Source of the DNA: G965212025 sp965237985
GTDB taxonomy: Bacteria; Pseudomonadota; Gammaproteobacteria; Poriferisulfidales; Oxydemutatoraceae
Length of the DNA stretch: 64,000 nt
NCBI GenBank assembly: GCA_965237985.1
Contig: OZ250161.1
Span: 434,001-498,000 of the forward strand
Direction: 5' to 3'
Shown one piece after another: positions 35,952-44,852 of the stretch (positions within the stretch are counted from its first letter, which is position 1; the number at the start of each line of letters is the position of its first letter). Both the position numbers and the translations under genes were made by a program. Below the pieces are notes generated by a model, which ran no database searches, was not told where the DNA came from, and saw only the letters and a list, made by a program, of their open reading frames with translations.

Positions 35952-36809
35952 TTGAACCACTGGACCTCGCCTGTGTTCAACGCCCAACTGCAAAAAACAC
36001 AAACTCTGGTGAATGGGCAGTGCACCAACTACATCAGTGTTTCAGATAGAGGTTTCAATTACGGAGATGGGGTTTTTGAAACTGTTTTCGTGCGCGGCGG
36101 ACGGTTTTGTCTCTGGCAACTGCACAAAGAGAGGTTATCCCATGCTTGTCAGACGCTGGACCTCCACTTTACACGCTGGCAAGAATTAGACGAGGAAGCA
36201 AAGGAGCTATGCAAAACAGTTCGCCGTGATGCGGTACTGAAGATCATAATCAGCAGGGGGGGGTGCCGTCGGGGGTATCGCCCGGAAAACCACGTGGAAG
36301 CAAACAGAATGCTGCGACTGGAGCCTTTGTCGGCGAATTATCTGGATAACGAGCAAGGAATTGCACTCTGTATCTGCCGACAAAAGCTGATGGATGTTGC
36401 CCGACCTTTGGTTGGGGTCAAACACCTGGGCCGACTTGAACAGGTTCTGGCCCGTGCCGAATGGGAACAGGAATATCAGGAAGGATTGATGCTGGATGCA
36501 GACAATTTTGTGGTGGAAGGCACCATGAGCAATGTGTTTCTTTTGCGTGCAAATCTACTACTTACGCCGCAGATTGATCGTTGTGGAATTTTAGGTGTGT
36601 TGCGTCGTTACTTGTTGGAAAAGGCTCCGGATGCGGGTTTTGATGTCCTCGAAACGAAGCTGGTGCTTGAAGATTTTTTGAAAAGCGATTGTGTTTTCGT
36701 AGCCAACGCCGTTATCGGCGTTTGGCCTGTTAAAAAACTGGGCAGGCGAGAGTGGCATCTCCCGGCAATATTCAAGAAAATACGAGAGATCGTGGATAAT
36801 CGTCAATGA
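35952..36809 (+). CDS. pabC: Aminodeoxychorismate lyase
   Basis: PLP fold-type IV enzyme releasing p-aminobenzoate for folate. Characteristic blocks are ISVSDRGFNYGDGVFETVFV, the PLP lysine in GVKHLGRLEQVLARAEW, and VVEGTMSNVFLL. Position between fabF and mltG is conserved in gammaproteobacteria. The start is uncertain: TTG 35952 has GAGGAG only two bases upstream, and in-frame GTGs at 35973 and about 36009 would be closer to the usual length. A run of eight G lies at 36256-36263. The stop overlaps the mltG start (ATGA). Confidence 0.93.
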   Translation: MNHWTSPVFNAQLQKTQTLVNGQCTNYISVSDRGFNYGDGVFETVFVRGGRFCLWQLHKERLSHACQTLDLHFTRWQELDEEAKELCKTVRRDAVLKIIISRGGCRRGYRPENHVEANRMLRLEPLSANYLDNEQGIALCICRQKLMDVARPLVGVKHLGRLEQVLARAEWEQEYQEGLMLDADNFVVEGTMSNVFLLRANLLLTPQIDRCGILGVLRRYLLEKAPDAGFDVLETKLVLEDFLKSDCVFVANAVIGVWPVKKLGRREWHLPAIFKKIREIVDNRQ

Positions 36810-37807
36810 CCGGCAGAAAAAACCTTTTTTGGGGAGTTTTTGCGTTGTTTGTGTTTTTTATCACCGCTGGCCTCATGGCGGATTTTGTGCAATTTTTTTT
36901 CAAAAAACCTTTTGTCCAGGAAACACGAACTGTGGAAGTAAAACCCGGCCAAAGTTTTAAAGCAATACTCGCAATTCTGGAGCCGCAGGCAATAGAGAAA
37001 TCCCGCGTGTATTGGCTGACTTACGCCATCCTCACTGGTTCTGAACATCGAATCATGGCCGGCGAATACCAACTGAAGGCAGGCATGACACGCCGTGATG
37101 TCCTGCAAAAACTACTGGCAGGCAGCATCCATTTGCATAAATTCGTCTTGCCGTCAGGCAAGACCTACGCGCAAATCATTGATGCTTTGCAAGCCCAGCG
37201 GCATCTGTTGCCAGGTGATTTGCGAGCAACCCGGGTTTCATCGTTTCTGGACATAAAGAAAGACTCGTTCGAAGGCTTATTTTTACCCGACACTTATTTT
37301 TTCGCGAAAGGTGAAAGCGGCCTGGATATATTGCGCCAATCCCACCAGAAAATGATGCGTGTTTTGTCCCGGGAATGGGTGGAGCGTGATGAAGGTCTGC
37401 CACTGAAAGATCCCTACGAGGCACTCATTATGGCATCCATTATTGAAAAAGAAGCCCTGTTTGACAGTGAGCTCGCTCTGATCTCAGGGGTGTTTTTCAA
37501 AAGACTGGAAAAAGGCATGCGACTGCAGGCAGATCCCACAGTCATATACGGTTTGGGAAAGATCTTTAACGGCAACCTGACACGCTCGCATTTGCGCAAA
37601 AAAACCCCGTACAACACCTATCGGATTTTTGGCATGCCTCCCACTCCCATAGCATCGCCCAGCCTTGCTTCCATCAAGGCGGCACTGCATCCAGCAAAAA
37701 ACGACTATCTTTATTTTGTTGGCAAAGGTGGCGGCAGACACTATTTTTCAGCAACCTACGAGGAACATCGGAAAGCAGTGAATATTTATCAGAAAAAGCG
37801 TGAATAA
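36806..37807 (+). CDS. mltG: Endolytic peptidoglycan transglycosylase MltG (YceG)
   Basis: Membrane-anchored enzyme that cleaves nascent glycan strands and may end their synthesis. One N-terminal membrane anchor (about residues 8-27) is followed by a LysM-like part (VEVKPGQSFKAIL) and the YceG domain with EGLFLPDTYFF, MASIIEKEA carrying the catalytic Glu, LQADPTVIYGL and YNTYRIFGMPPTPIASPS. The length, 333, is normal. It overlaps pabC by four bases and precedes tmk, the usual gammaproteobacterial order. Confidence 0.96.
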   Translation: MTGRKNLFWGVFALFVFFITAGLMADFVQFFFKKPFVQETRTVEVKPGQSFKAILAILEPQAIEKSRVYWLTYAILTGSEHRIMAGEYQLKAGMTRRDVLQKLLAGSIHLHKFVLPSGKTYAQIIDALQAQRHLLPGDLRATRVSSFLDIKKDSFEGLFLPDTYFFAKGESGLDILRQSHQKMMRVLSREWVERDEGLPLKDPYEALIMASIIEKEALFDSELALISGVFFKRLEKGMRLQADPTVIYGLGKIFNGNLTRSHLRKKTPYNTYRIFGMPPTPIASPSLASIKAALHPAKNDYLYFVGKGGGRHYFSATYEEHRKAVNIYQKKRE

Positions 37808-37841
37808 GCCTGAAAATTCCAGAATTCATCAACAGGACAAC

Positions 37842-38546
37842 ATGCATAAGCAAGGGCGATTTATCACCCTGGAAGGCATAGATGGCTCTGGGAAAAGCAC
37901 GCAAGTCTATAAAATAAAAGAATTTCTTGAAAGTCATCAACAAAAAGTCCTGGTCACCCGGGAACCCTCGGAAAAAACAAAAACCGGAGAAATATTGCGC
38001 CAGTTCCTGTCCCAGAAAGACTTTGACAAGACAGGTCCTGAAACCATGCTTCTGCTTTTCTTCGCCGCCCGTGCTGAGCATATTGCAAAATATATCAAAC
38101 CGGCACTTGAACAGGGTTTTTGGGTCATATCCGATCGTTTTGTTCATTCCAGCTACGCCTACCAGGGGGGCTTCAGCGGTCAGCCAGGCGCTCATCTGGA
38201 TAATTTTGACATCGATTACCTGGCACGGTGGATCTGCAAAAGCTGCATGCCCGGTTTGGTAATTTTGCTGGACCTGAACGAAGAAGAAGCACAAAAGCGC
38301 ATCCGGGAACATCATTTATTTCCTGAAAAAAATACCTCGAACTCGTTAAGCAATAAGCGTGAACATCATTGTTTCGATGTAAAAAATACGAGTTTTCAAA
38401 AGCGAGTGCGTGCGGAATATCTGGCTATGGCAGGTAAAAATCAGGCAGGCTGGCGAGTCATTAACGCTGCCCAAACAGAAGCAAAAGTCACCAGTGACAT
38501 CCAAGGCGTTTTGAAAAGCTGCTTTTTCGAAAAAGACAGTCACTGA
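37842..38546 (+). CDS. tmk: Thymidylate kinase
   Basis: Phosphorylates dTMP to dTDP. It has the P-loop EGIDGSGKST, the TREPSEKTKTGE block, and the DRFVHSSYAYQG motif. The LID region is enlarged: between KRIREHH and QKRVRAEYLAMA lie about 30 residues including a repeated EHH segment, and the usual DRFE is replaced by CFDVKN. ATG 37842 is preferred for its upstream AGGA; a GTG at 37800, overlapping the mltG stop, would add 14 residues. The stop overlaps the holB start by one base. Confidence 0.94.
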   Translation: MHKQGRFITLEGIDGSGKSTQVYKIKEFLESHQQKVLVTREPSEKTKTGEILRQFLSQKDFDKTGPETMLLLFFAARAEHIAKYIKPALEQGFWVISDRFVHSSYAYQGGFSGQPGAHLDNFDIDYLARWICKSCMPGLVILLDLNEEEAQKRIREHHLFPEKNTSNSLSNKREHHCFDVKNTSFQKRVRAEYLAMAGKNQAGWRVINAAQTEAKVTSDIQGVLKSCFFEKDSH

Positions 38547-39505
38547 TGTCTCACTACCCGTGGCATGCCAGGCAATGGAAAAGCTGCATGAATCGCGCAC
38601 TAAGAAAACAGTTCGCGCACGCCACTCTGGTTTGCGGGCCCAGCGGTACCGGCGTTTCCAGTTTTGCCGCCGCACTGGTGAAAATGCTGCTTTGTCAGGG
38701 AACAGATGATCCGCCTTGCGGTCGATGCAAGCCGTGCAAGTTGTTGCGTCACGAAAACCACCCGGATTTTCTTCCCATAACACTGGCAAAAGACAGCGCT
38801 GAAATCAAAGTCGGTCAGGTTCGGGGAATTAAAAAATTTTTGGTGCTGAAGGGAAGTTTGTCTGCCATCAAAGTTGTACTGCTTTCTCCGGCCGACAAAA
38901 TGAACAAGGCAGCTGCGGCCGGTTTGTTGAAAACTCTTGAGGAACCTCCCGCCAACAGTTTTCTAGTGCTTTCCTGTAACAGTCCCTTTACTTTGCCCGC
39001 CACCATACGAAGTCGGTGTCAGTTTGTTCGTCTCGGTTGTCCGGCACCGGAAGAGAGCAGAGAATGGCTCGCTGCACAAAGCCAGGAAAACATCGAGGCG
39101 GTGGAAAGTGCCCTTCGTGGCAGCGAAAACAGACCAGAAGTGGCGCTGAAAAATCTGCTTGCCAGGCAGCAAGAGAGTTTAGGCATGATGGATTTTGAAG
39201 AAAGTTTTCTTCAGTGGTTGAAAGACGAGATCAGCCTGTCTGCCATCGTAAAAGTTTTCAGGGAAATGCCAGCTCCAGAACTGCAGCAATGGTTGTTGAC
39301 CCTGGTGCAAAACAAAATCAGGGAAGTGTTTGTCAGCGAGGGCCACGAGGGCAGGGCGGTTCTCCGGCTTTTCCGGCTTTACGACAGCCAGTTAAAGCGT
39401 GGGAAAAATGCCAGCCGTCTAAATTCAACGCTCCTTCTGGAAAGTGCTTTGTTGGAATTCAAAAGACCTTTCCTTGACGTCAGGCCGCGTTCGCTATCGC
39501 GATAA
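38546..39505 (+). CDS. holB: DNA polymerase III delta prime subunit
   Basis: Clamp-loader subunit of the replicase. The P-loop is degenerate (GPSGTGVSS, no lysine), as is normal for delta prime, which does not hydrolyse ATP. The zinc motif is CGRCKPCK within a cysteine cluster. NKAAAAGLLKTLEEPPANSFLVL and TIRSRCQFVRL are diagnostic. The last two dozen residues (from about LLLESALLEF) are encoded by DNA shared with a 148-bp tandem duplication that also carries the antisense end of the next gene, so the C-terminus may be altered from its ancestral form. Confidence 0.94.
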   Translation: MSHYPWHARQWKSCMNRALRKQFAHATLVCGPSGTGVSSFAAALVKMLLCQGTDDPPCGRCKPCKLLRHENHPDFLPITLAKDSAEIKVGQVRGIKKFLVLKGSLSAIKVVLLSPADKMNKAAAAGLLKTLEEPPANSFLVLSCNSPFTLPATIRSRCQFVRLGCPAPEESREWLAAQSQENIEAVESALRGSENRPEVALKNLLARQQESLGMMDFEESFLQWLKDEISLSAIVKVFREMPAPELQQWLLTLVQNKIREVFVSEGHEGRAVLRLFRLYDSQLKRGKNASRLNSTLLLESALLEFKRPFLDVRPRSLSR

Positions 39506-39728
39506 CCCTGTCAAGCTCCGATCTTTGTGTATGGAAATGGGGGGCAGACGGAGGTTTCCAGCTCGTAAGGCACAGATAATATTTCTGGAAAGTGCTTTGT
39601 TGGAATTAAAAGACCTTTTCTTGACGTCAGGCCGCGTTCGCTATCGCGATTACCCTGTCAAGATCCGATTTTTGTGTATAGAAATGGGGGGACAGACGGA
39701 GGTTTCCAGCTCGTAAGGCACAGATAAT
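39433..39728. repeat. 148-bp tandem duplication across the convergent 3' ends of holB and an aminotransferase gene
   Basis: Copy 1 is about 39433-39580 and copy 2 about 39581-39728; matching landmarks (TTCTGGAAAGTGC, CACAGATAAT) are exactly 148 bases apart. The copies differ by a few substitutions and a compensating indel. holB ends in copy 1. The minus-strand aminotransferase ends in copy 2. Copy 1 therefore holds a redundant antisense aminotransferase tail, and copy 2 a redundant holB tail. Confidence 0.9.
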
Positions 39729-40793
39729 CTTTTCTCGCATCAAAGTGGAATAAATCCTCTTTGTCGCCCCATCACGAGACGCAACACTCAAAATACCCCC
39801 TCTTTTTTTTGGATTTTCATCCGTGAACAGGGCAAATTTCTTTTTATCCAAATGCTCCATCAAATAGGAGATATTGTCTTCAACTGCTTGATGGACACGC
39901 TCAATCCCGATTTCAAGCAGTAATTCCAGGCTTTTTCCCAACGCAAGGAACCCGAGATTATTCATGCTCCCACATTCAAAACGTCTGGCACTCGTGGCAG
40001 CTTTCCAGTCCACAGTTTCAAAAAGCGTCGGATTTTCGCTCATATGCCAACCATGCTGCTGCAGTTTCAAAGCATTCAGGTGTTCGGCAGCGCAGTAGAA
40101 AAAACCGGAACCTTCGGGAGCAAGCAACCATTTATGACTCCCGGCACAGACGAAATCCGCACCACACTCCTGCACATCAAAAGGTGAGGCTCCGACACTT
40201 TGGACGGCATCAACGCAAAGTAGTGCACCATGAACCAGACAAGCGTCTTTTAATTGTTTCAGGTCCATGCGTTGACCGCGGCGATACTGAATGGAGCTGA
40301 CGGACAAAAGCCGGGTGCGGCGGTCCATTTTCCCAATCAAGGCTGCTTCACAGGTAGGCTCATCGTGTTCCAGGTTCGCAACGCGCACCTCGACTCCGAA
40401 GTCCTGACCGACCGCATCCCACAGAAATCGATTGGAAGGAAACTCTTGGGCAGCGTAAACCACGTTGTCTCCGGCTTGCCAATTCACACCGCGTGCCACG
40501 ATGGACAAGCCTTCGGAAGTATTCTTCAGCAGAGCAATTTCGCTGGCTGAGCGCGCATTGATCAGTTTGCGAATGTTCTCACGCAGTTTCTCAACTGTTT
40601 CTTCCCACTGCGAGTAATGATGCAGTGAAACCTCAACAGTCAGGTTTTGGGCTGCCATGGCCTGCACCGCTTCAACTGTGCGTTTAGGCCAGGGAGCCAG
40701 TCCGGCATGATTACAGTGAATTGCCTTGCCGACTCTCCCAAACTCAGCCTCCCGTATTACCTCAATTGAGGTATCAGGTTTAATCGTTAACAT
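39627..40793 (-). CDS. Class V aminotransferase / cysteine-desulfurase-like PLP enzyme
   Basis: PLP-dependent fold type I enzyme of 388 residues. IHCNHAGLAPWP at the N-terminus, LLKNTSEGLSIVARGV, SVSSIQYRRGQRMDL, LLCVDAVQSVGASPFDV, and the PLP lysine in AGSHKWLLAPEG identify the class V (IscS/kynureninase-like) family. It lacks an obvious catalytic cysteine loop like that of IscS, so amine or selenocysteine chemistry, or an isopenicillin-epimerase-like role, remain open. Its last residues (DRVIAIANAA) lie in the second copy of the 148-bp duplication. It is downstream of the FAH and dusA genes on the same strand. Confidence 0.85.
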   Translation of the reverse strand: MLTIKPDTSIEVIREAEFGRVGKAIHCNHAGLAPWPKRTVEAVQAMAAQNLTVEVSLHHYSQWEETVEKLRENIRKLINARSASEIALLKNTSEGLSIVARGVNWQAGDNVVYAAQEFPSNRFLWDAVGQDFGVEVRVANLEHDEPTCEAALIGKMDRRTRLLSVSSIQYRRGQRMDLKQLKDACLVHGALLCVDAVQSVGASPFDVQECGADFVCAGSHKWLLAPEGSGFFYCAAEHLNALKLQQHGWHMSENPTLFETVDWKAATSARRFECGSMNNLGFLALGKSLELLLEIGIERVHQAVEDNISYLMEHLDKKKFALFTDENPKKRGGILSVASRDGATKRIYSTLMREKIICALRAGNLRLSPHFYTQKSDLDRVIAIANAA

Positions 40794-40888
40794 TTTGGAA
40801 GAAGAAGCTTAAATTATTGGTGATGGCCTGAAAAAATCGACCAGACAGTAGCTGACTTCGCGACAATTACTGAAAATCGTAAAGTTCG

Positions 40889-40904
40889 CATAATGTATAT
40901 TATG
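40889..40904. promoter_or_regulatory. AT-rich inverted repeat upstream of the aminotransferase gene
   Basis: CATAAT and ATTATG form six-base arms around GTAT. It lies about 95 bases upstream of the aminotransferase start, in an AT-rich patch that also offers TATACAT/TATAAT-like -10 sequence on the minus strand. It could be an operator or simply promoter DNA. Confidence 0.3.
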
Positions 40905-40948
40905 TTAAATTATGGTTTATGCTTCGACAATTCAGGTGAATCTCATTT

Positions 40949-41716
40949 TTAGGAGAAGGTATTACTCAAGGTCCCGATGCCATCAATCCGCACTTCCACC
41001 TCACACCCGTCCGGCATGGGGCCGAGACCAGAGGAAGTCCCGACGCAAATCACATCGCCGGGACAGAGACTCATGTCATGAGACAATTTACTCACGATAA
41101 CTTCGGGTGGCAAAATCATGTCGGAAATCGCGTAATTCTGCACTTGTTTTCCGTTCACGCGTGCAACCACCCGGAAATTCTCCGGTGTTGAAGTTTGAGC
41201 GATAAAGGGACCGAAACAGCCAAAAGTATCGAAACCCTTTGCCCTGGTCCACTGATCAAATCCCGGCTCCTCTTTCAGCAAAGAGAAGGCAGTAACATCG
41301 TTTACACAGGTATAACCAAAAATACAGTCTCTCGCCCGAGAGGCCGGGACCCTTGAAGTGTGCCGGCCAATAACAATCCCGAGCTCTCCCTCGAAAAAAA
41401 CTTCGCCATCATAAGCACGCGGCCTGCGGATCCTTTGACCGGACGCAAGGTAGGAATTGGGGGGTTTGATGATGTACAAGGGTGTCTTGGGATGCTTCAG
41501 TCCCTTTATTTTCGCCAATGCACGATAATTGTTCCAGAGTGCGATCATTTTTGTCGGCACAACTGGAATCAAGAGGCTGACTTCTTTCAATGGAACCGCT
41601 TTGCAATCCACCAAGTTGGGGGCAAAAACAGTCCCCTCACAGGGACGAACGACTTCGCCTTCCAAACGCCCAAACCCTACCCTCCTTTGATATTCATAAC
41701 GTACCCAATGTCTCAT
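40949..41716 (-). CDS. Fumarylacetoacetate hydrolase (FAH) family protein
   Basis: Cytosolic metal-dependent enzyme of the FAH superfamily, 255 residues. The FEGELGIVIGRHTSRV block supplies the metal-binding glutamates, GYTCVNDVTAF the Asp, and GFDTFGCFGP, NGKQVQNYAISDMI and PGDVICVGTSSGLGPM complete the signature. Family members hydrolyse or decarboxylate oxo-acids in aromatic catabolism, or act as acylpyruvases; the substrate cannot be chosen from sequence. The start overlaps the dusA stop (ATGA), so it is co-translated with a tRNA-modifying enzyme. Confidence 0.9.
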   Translation of the reverse strand: MRHWVRYEYQRRVGFGRLEGEVVRPCEGTVFAPNLVDCKAVPLKEVSLLIPVVPTKMIALWNNYRALAKIKGLKHPKTPLYIIKPPNSYLASGQRIRRPRAYDGEVFFEGELGIVIGRHTSRVPASRARDCIFGYTCVNDVTAFSLLKEEPGFDQWTRAKGFDTFGCFGPFIAQTSTPENFRVVARVNGKQVQNYAISDMILPPEVIVSKLSHDMSLCPGDVICVGTSSGLGPMPDGCEVEVRIDGIGTLSNTFS

Positions 41717-42741
41717 AAGCTTGCCTCCATTATTTTTTCAGCCATGGCAACTGTACGCGACAGAAAAGGCCTGAAACTATTGGTGTCGGATGTCTTAGGT
41801 ATTTTTTCGGCACACTGGCGGCGCAAATCCCTGGCACCTTTTTTGCCTTTCAACAAAGCCAGCAAAGGCTTCAGTAACCGACGTGTGGGCTCTCTTTCAC
41901 AAAGCGATACCCTGGCCAGGTAATCCATGTACATTTTAAAAACCTTTGCGATGGCCACATCTTCTCTCGGCGCCCCGTAAAATAAATGATCCACATTCGA
42001 AAGCATTAAAGGATGAGCACACACTGAGCGACCTGACATCACTCCATCGACAAAAGGCAATAATTCCTGTCCCTCCTCAACGGTTTTAATTCCACCATTC
42101 AGAATCATTTCAATTTCTGGGAAATCCCGCTTTAATCTAAACACAGTCGGGTAAGATAGCGGCGGCACAGTCAGGTTCTTTCTCGTGGATTTGAAGCTCG
42201 GAATGGCTTTTCTTGCATGGATGATGAAACAACCACAACCGGCAGCCGAAAGTCTGGACACAAAATCATGAAGGAATGCATAATCAGCACTGTTTCCAAC
42301 CCCGATTCGACACTTTATGGTTACCGGAACCGTCACTTTTTTTTGCACCGCGTGAAAGCATACAGCGAGTCGTGCAGGTTCAAGCATCATGCCGACACCA
42401 GCACCGCAGGCAAGCACTTTGGGGCTTGGACACCCAACATTGAGATTAATTTCTGAATAACCCAGGTCTTCACCCTGTTGCGCACAGTCGGACAGAACTT
42501 CGGGGTTGTTTCCTGCTATCTGCAACCCTGTCGGCGGAAGCAATTCGTCAATTTTCTGCAACCTCCCAGTGCGATAAAAAACACTGGATGCCATCACCAT
42601 TTCCGTATACAACATACATTTTCTTGAGAACAGGCGAAGCAGGTACAGGAAATGGCGGTCAGTCCAGCCAACCATGGGCGCGACACAAAAGGTTCTGTCA
42701 ATCCTTTCCACTGTGGGGTTCGCTGTGGACAAAAGGTTCAA
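41713..42741 (-). CDS. dusA: tRNA-dihydrouridine synthase A
   Basis: FMN enzyme reducing uridines in the D-loop of tRNA. FCVAPMVGWTDRHFLYLLRL, YTEMVMASSV, LQIAGNNPEVL, NLNVGCPSPKV with the catalytic Cys, IHARKAI, and LNGGIKTVEEG are all present, the WTDRH form being typical of DusA. The length of 342 is standard. The start is TTG 42741, 40 bases from the divergent ABC ATPase gene. The FAH gene overlaps its stop. Confidence 0.95.
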   Translation of the reverse strand: MNLLSTANPTVERIDRTFCVAPMVGWTDRHFLYLLRLFSRKCMLYTEMVMASSVFYRTGRLQKIDELLPPTGLQIAGNNPEVLSDCAQQGEDLGYSEINLNVGCPSPKVLACGAGVGMMLEPARLAVCFHAVQKKVTVPVTIKCRIGVGNSADYAFLHDFVSRLSAAGCGCFIIHARKAIPSFKSTRKNLTVPPLSYPTVFRLKRDFPEIEMILNGGIKTVEEGQELLPFVDGVMSGRSVCAHPLMLSNVDHLFYGAPREDVAIAKVFKMYMDYLARVSLCEREPTRRLLKPLLALLKGKKGARDLRRQCAEKIPKTSDTNSFRPFLSRTVAMAEKIMEASL

Positions 42742-42781
42742 ATAACCACTCGTTGATGCTTAAAAATCTGTCTGCAACTTT

Positions 42782-43714
42782 GTGCTGAGCCACGTGACAT
42801 GGGCGCTGGAAGTATCCGGACTTTGTAAAAGCTATCAAGGGAACTTTCTCGCTTTAGACCACGTGAATTTCACAGTGGCTCCTGGGGATTTTTTCGCTTT
42901 ACTCGGCCCTAACGGTGCTGGAAAGTCCACATTGATAGGCATCATTTCTTCCCTGGTCAGAAAAAGCCAGGGAACCGTGAAAATCATGGGGTTCGACATT
43001 GATGAAAATTTTCCCAAAGGCAGGTCGTTGCTGGGCATTGTTCCTCAGGAGTTTAACATCAACCAATTTCAAAAAACGCTTGACGTAGTCGCCATGCAGG
43101 CTGGTTTTTATGGATTGCCTCATCGCACTGCCGTAAAGCAGGCTGAAGAAGCCTTGCATTCGGTTGGTTTGTGGGAGAAAAGAAACCAGCGTGTCGGCAG
43201 ACTGTCGGGTGGTATGAAAAGAAGATTAATGATTGCTCGAGCACTGGCTCATCGACCGAGCCTGTTGATTCTGGACGAACCTACGGCGGGTGTTGACCTG
43301 GAGATCAGAATGAAGATCTGGGATTTGATGTGGGACCTAAATAAAAATGGCATCACCATTATTCTGACCACCCATTACCTGGAAGAAGCTGAAAAGCTCT
43401 GCCGGAACATTGCCATACTGAACAGAGGCAGCATTCTCGAACACACTTCCATGCAGAACCTGCTGAGAAAACTGGAAACAGAGTACCTGCTGTTGCACAC
43501 AGCACAAAAATTGAAAACAGCACCGACATTGAATATGGCAGACATACAACTACGAAGCGAAACAGAGTTGGAAGTTAAAATCCAGAAAGGAACGCCTTTG
43601 AATCAGGTTTTTTCCGGGCTGGCACTACAGGGCATCGAGATACTGAGCGTTCGAAACGAAACAACCCGTCTGGAAAGAATTTTTCTCAGCCTGGTACAAA
43701 GGGAATCCGCATAA
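42782..43714 (+). CDS. ABC-2 type transporter ATP-binding protein (YadG-like)
   Basis: Cytoplasmic ATPase of an exporter; 310 residues. It has Walker A LLGPNGAGKSTLIG, a Q-loop in GIVPQEFNIN, signature GRLSGGMKRRL, Walker B SLLILDEPTAGVD and the TTHYLEEAEKLC switch. The C-terminal extension (about 230-310) is usual in YadG-type proteins. It starts at GTG 42782, divergent from dusA. The permease follows seven bases later, so both are one unit. The substrate is unknown. Confidence 0.93.
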   Translation: MLSHVTWALEVSGLCKSYQGNFLALDHVNFTVAPGDFFALLGPNGAGKSTLIGIISSLVRKSQGTVKIMGFDIDENFPKGRSLLGIVPQEFNINQFQKTLDVVAMQAGFYGLPHRTAVKQAEEALHSVGLWEKRNQRVGRLSGGMKRRLMIARALAHRPSLLILDEPTAGVDLEIRMKIWDLMWDLNKNGITIILTTHYLEEAEKLCRNIAILNRGSILEHTSMQNLLRKLETEYLLLHTAQKLKTAPTLNMADIQLRSETELEVKIQKGTPLNQVFSGLALQGIEILSVRNETTRLERIFLSLVQRESA

Positions 43715-43721
43715 AATTCAA

Positions 43722-44495
43722 ATGCCTTTCAAGGAATCATGTACGGCTTTTATGACACTGGTGCGGCGGGAAATAACACGGTTTTTCCGAATCTGGGCGC
43801 AGACTCTGGTTCCTCCTGCGATTACTACCGCTTTGTATTTCATGATTTTTGGAGAACTTCTCGGCTCCCAATTAAAGGATATTGATGGTTATCCCTACAT
43901 CAGCTACATCGTCCCGGGTCTGGTAATCATGGTGGTCATCACCAACGCCTACGCGAATGTTTCCGCCTCCCTGTTCAGCGCAAAATTTCAGCGTAATCTA
44001 GAAGAAATTCTGGTCTCTCCCATGTCAGATGCAAGTATTCTCATGGCTTATGTATCAGGGGGAGTTGTGCGCGGCGTTATGGCAGGCTCCATCGTTTTTC
44101 TAATATCCGGATTTTTCACAAGTTTCAAGGTCGTCGCACCGCTGGAAGCCCTGTTCATTATGTTTCTGACTGCAGCCCTTTTTTCCATTGCCGGATTCAT
44201 CAATGGCCTTTGCGCTGAGAGTTTTGACGATATTTCCATAGTTCCGACTTTCCTGCTTGCTCCACTGACTTACCTGGGAGGAATATTTTTTTCGGTACAG
44301 ATGCTCCCGGGCTTCTGGCAGGACCTTGCTTACTTTAATCCCTTGCTTTATGTCGTAAATGCGTTTCGCCATGCCTTGCTTGGCGTCTCTGATGTCAGTC
44401 CGACGATCTCCTGGCTGTTCGTCATTGCTACGACCATACTCCTGGCGACGCTTGCAGGATACCTTTTAAAAGAAGGAACCGGAACCCGCCAGTAA
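43722..44495 (+). CDS. ABC-2 type transporter permease (YadH-like)
   Basis: Inner-membrane permease of 257 residues with six hydrophobic helices. LVRREITRFFRIWAQT at the N-terminus, the SASLFSAKFQRNLEEILVSP coupling region, and TYLGGIFFSVQMLPGFWQ near helix five match the YadH/DrrB type. With the ATPase upstream it forms an ABC-2 exporter. It is convergent with nagZ across a spacer of 357 bases. Confidence 0.93.
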   Translation: MPFKESCTAFMTLVRREITRFFRIWAQTLVPPAITTALYFMIFGELLGSQLKDIDGYPYISYIVPGLVIMVVITNAYANVSASLFSAKFQRNLEEILVSPMSDASILMAYVSGGVVRGVMAGSIVFLISGFFTSFKVVAPLEALFIMFLTAALFSIAGFINGLCAESFDDISIVPTFLLAPLTYLGGIFFSVQMLPGFWQDLAYFNPLLYVVNAFRHALLGVSDVSPTISWLFVIATTILLATLAGYLLKEGTGTRQ

Positions 44496-44852
44496 CAACT
44501 TGCGAACTGTCGAATCTGACCTCATTCAGGGAGGGCGACAGAGCAGAATGGGAGGACTGCTCGGGATAATGCTTCACCCTTTTAACAGTGGGGAAATACA
44601 CCATGGCAAACGGCGTAGAATCCCATTGAATTTCCAGTTTCGGGGTAGACGATGGAAACATTGCGCACCAGCCAGACCGTTCAGAATCCCGTTGCCGAAT
44701 ATCAGGTGCATTCCATATGGTCAGCGCCTGGTCAGCCTGGCCGAGGTGCCGGCAGCGGCGGGTGCCCCCTGCCCCGCCCGGCTACTGATGGAGCCTGGAC
44801 GCAACAGGAACCAGAAACTTCCTTGGTTGTCTGTACTTTCCCCGCCTCGAGC
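44496..44852. other. Spacer between convergent YadH-like gene and nagZ
   Basis: 357 bases. Short open frames exist on both strands, but none shows a family motif, and their composition is not gene-like. A GC-rich stretch near 44748-44780 contains small repeats of GGTGCC and GGCGGG. I see no clear terminator. Confidence 0.5.
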
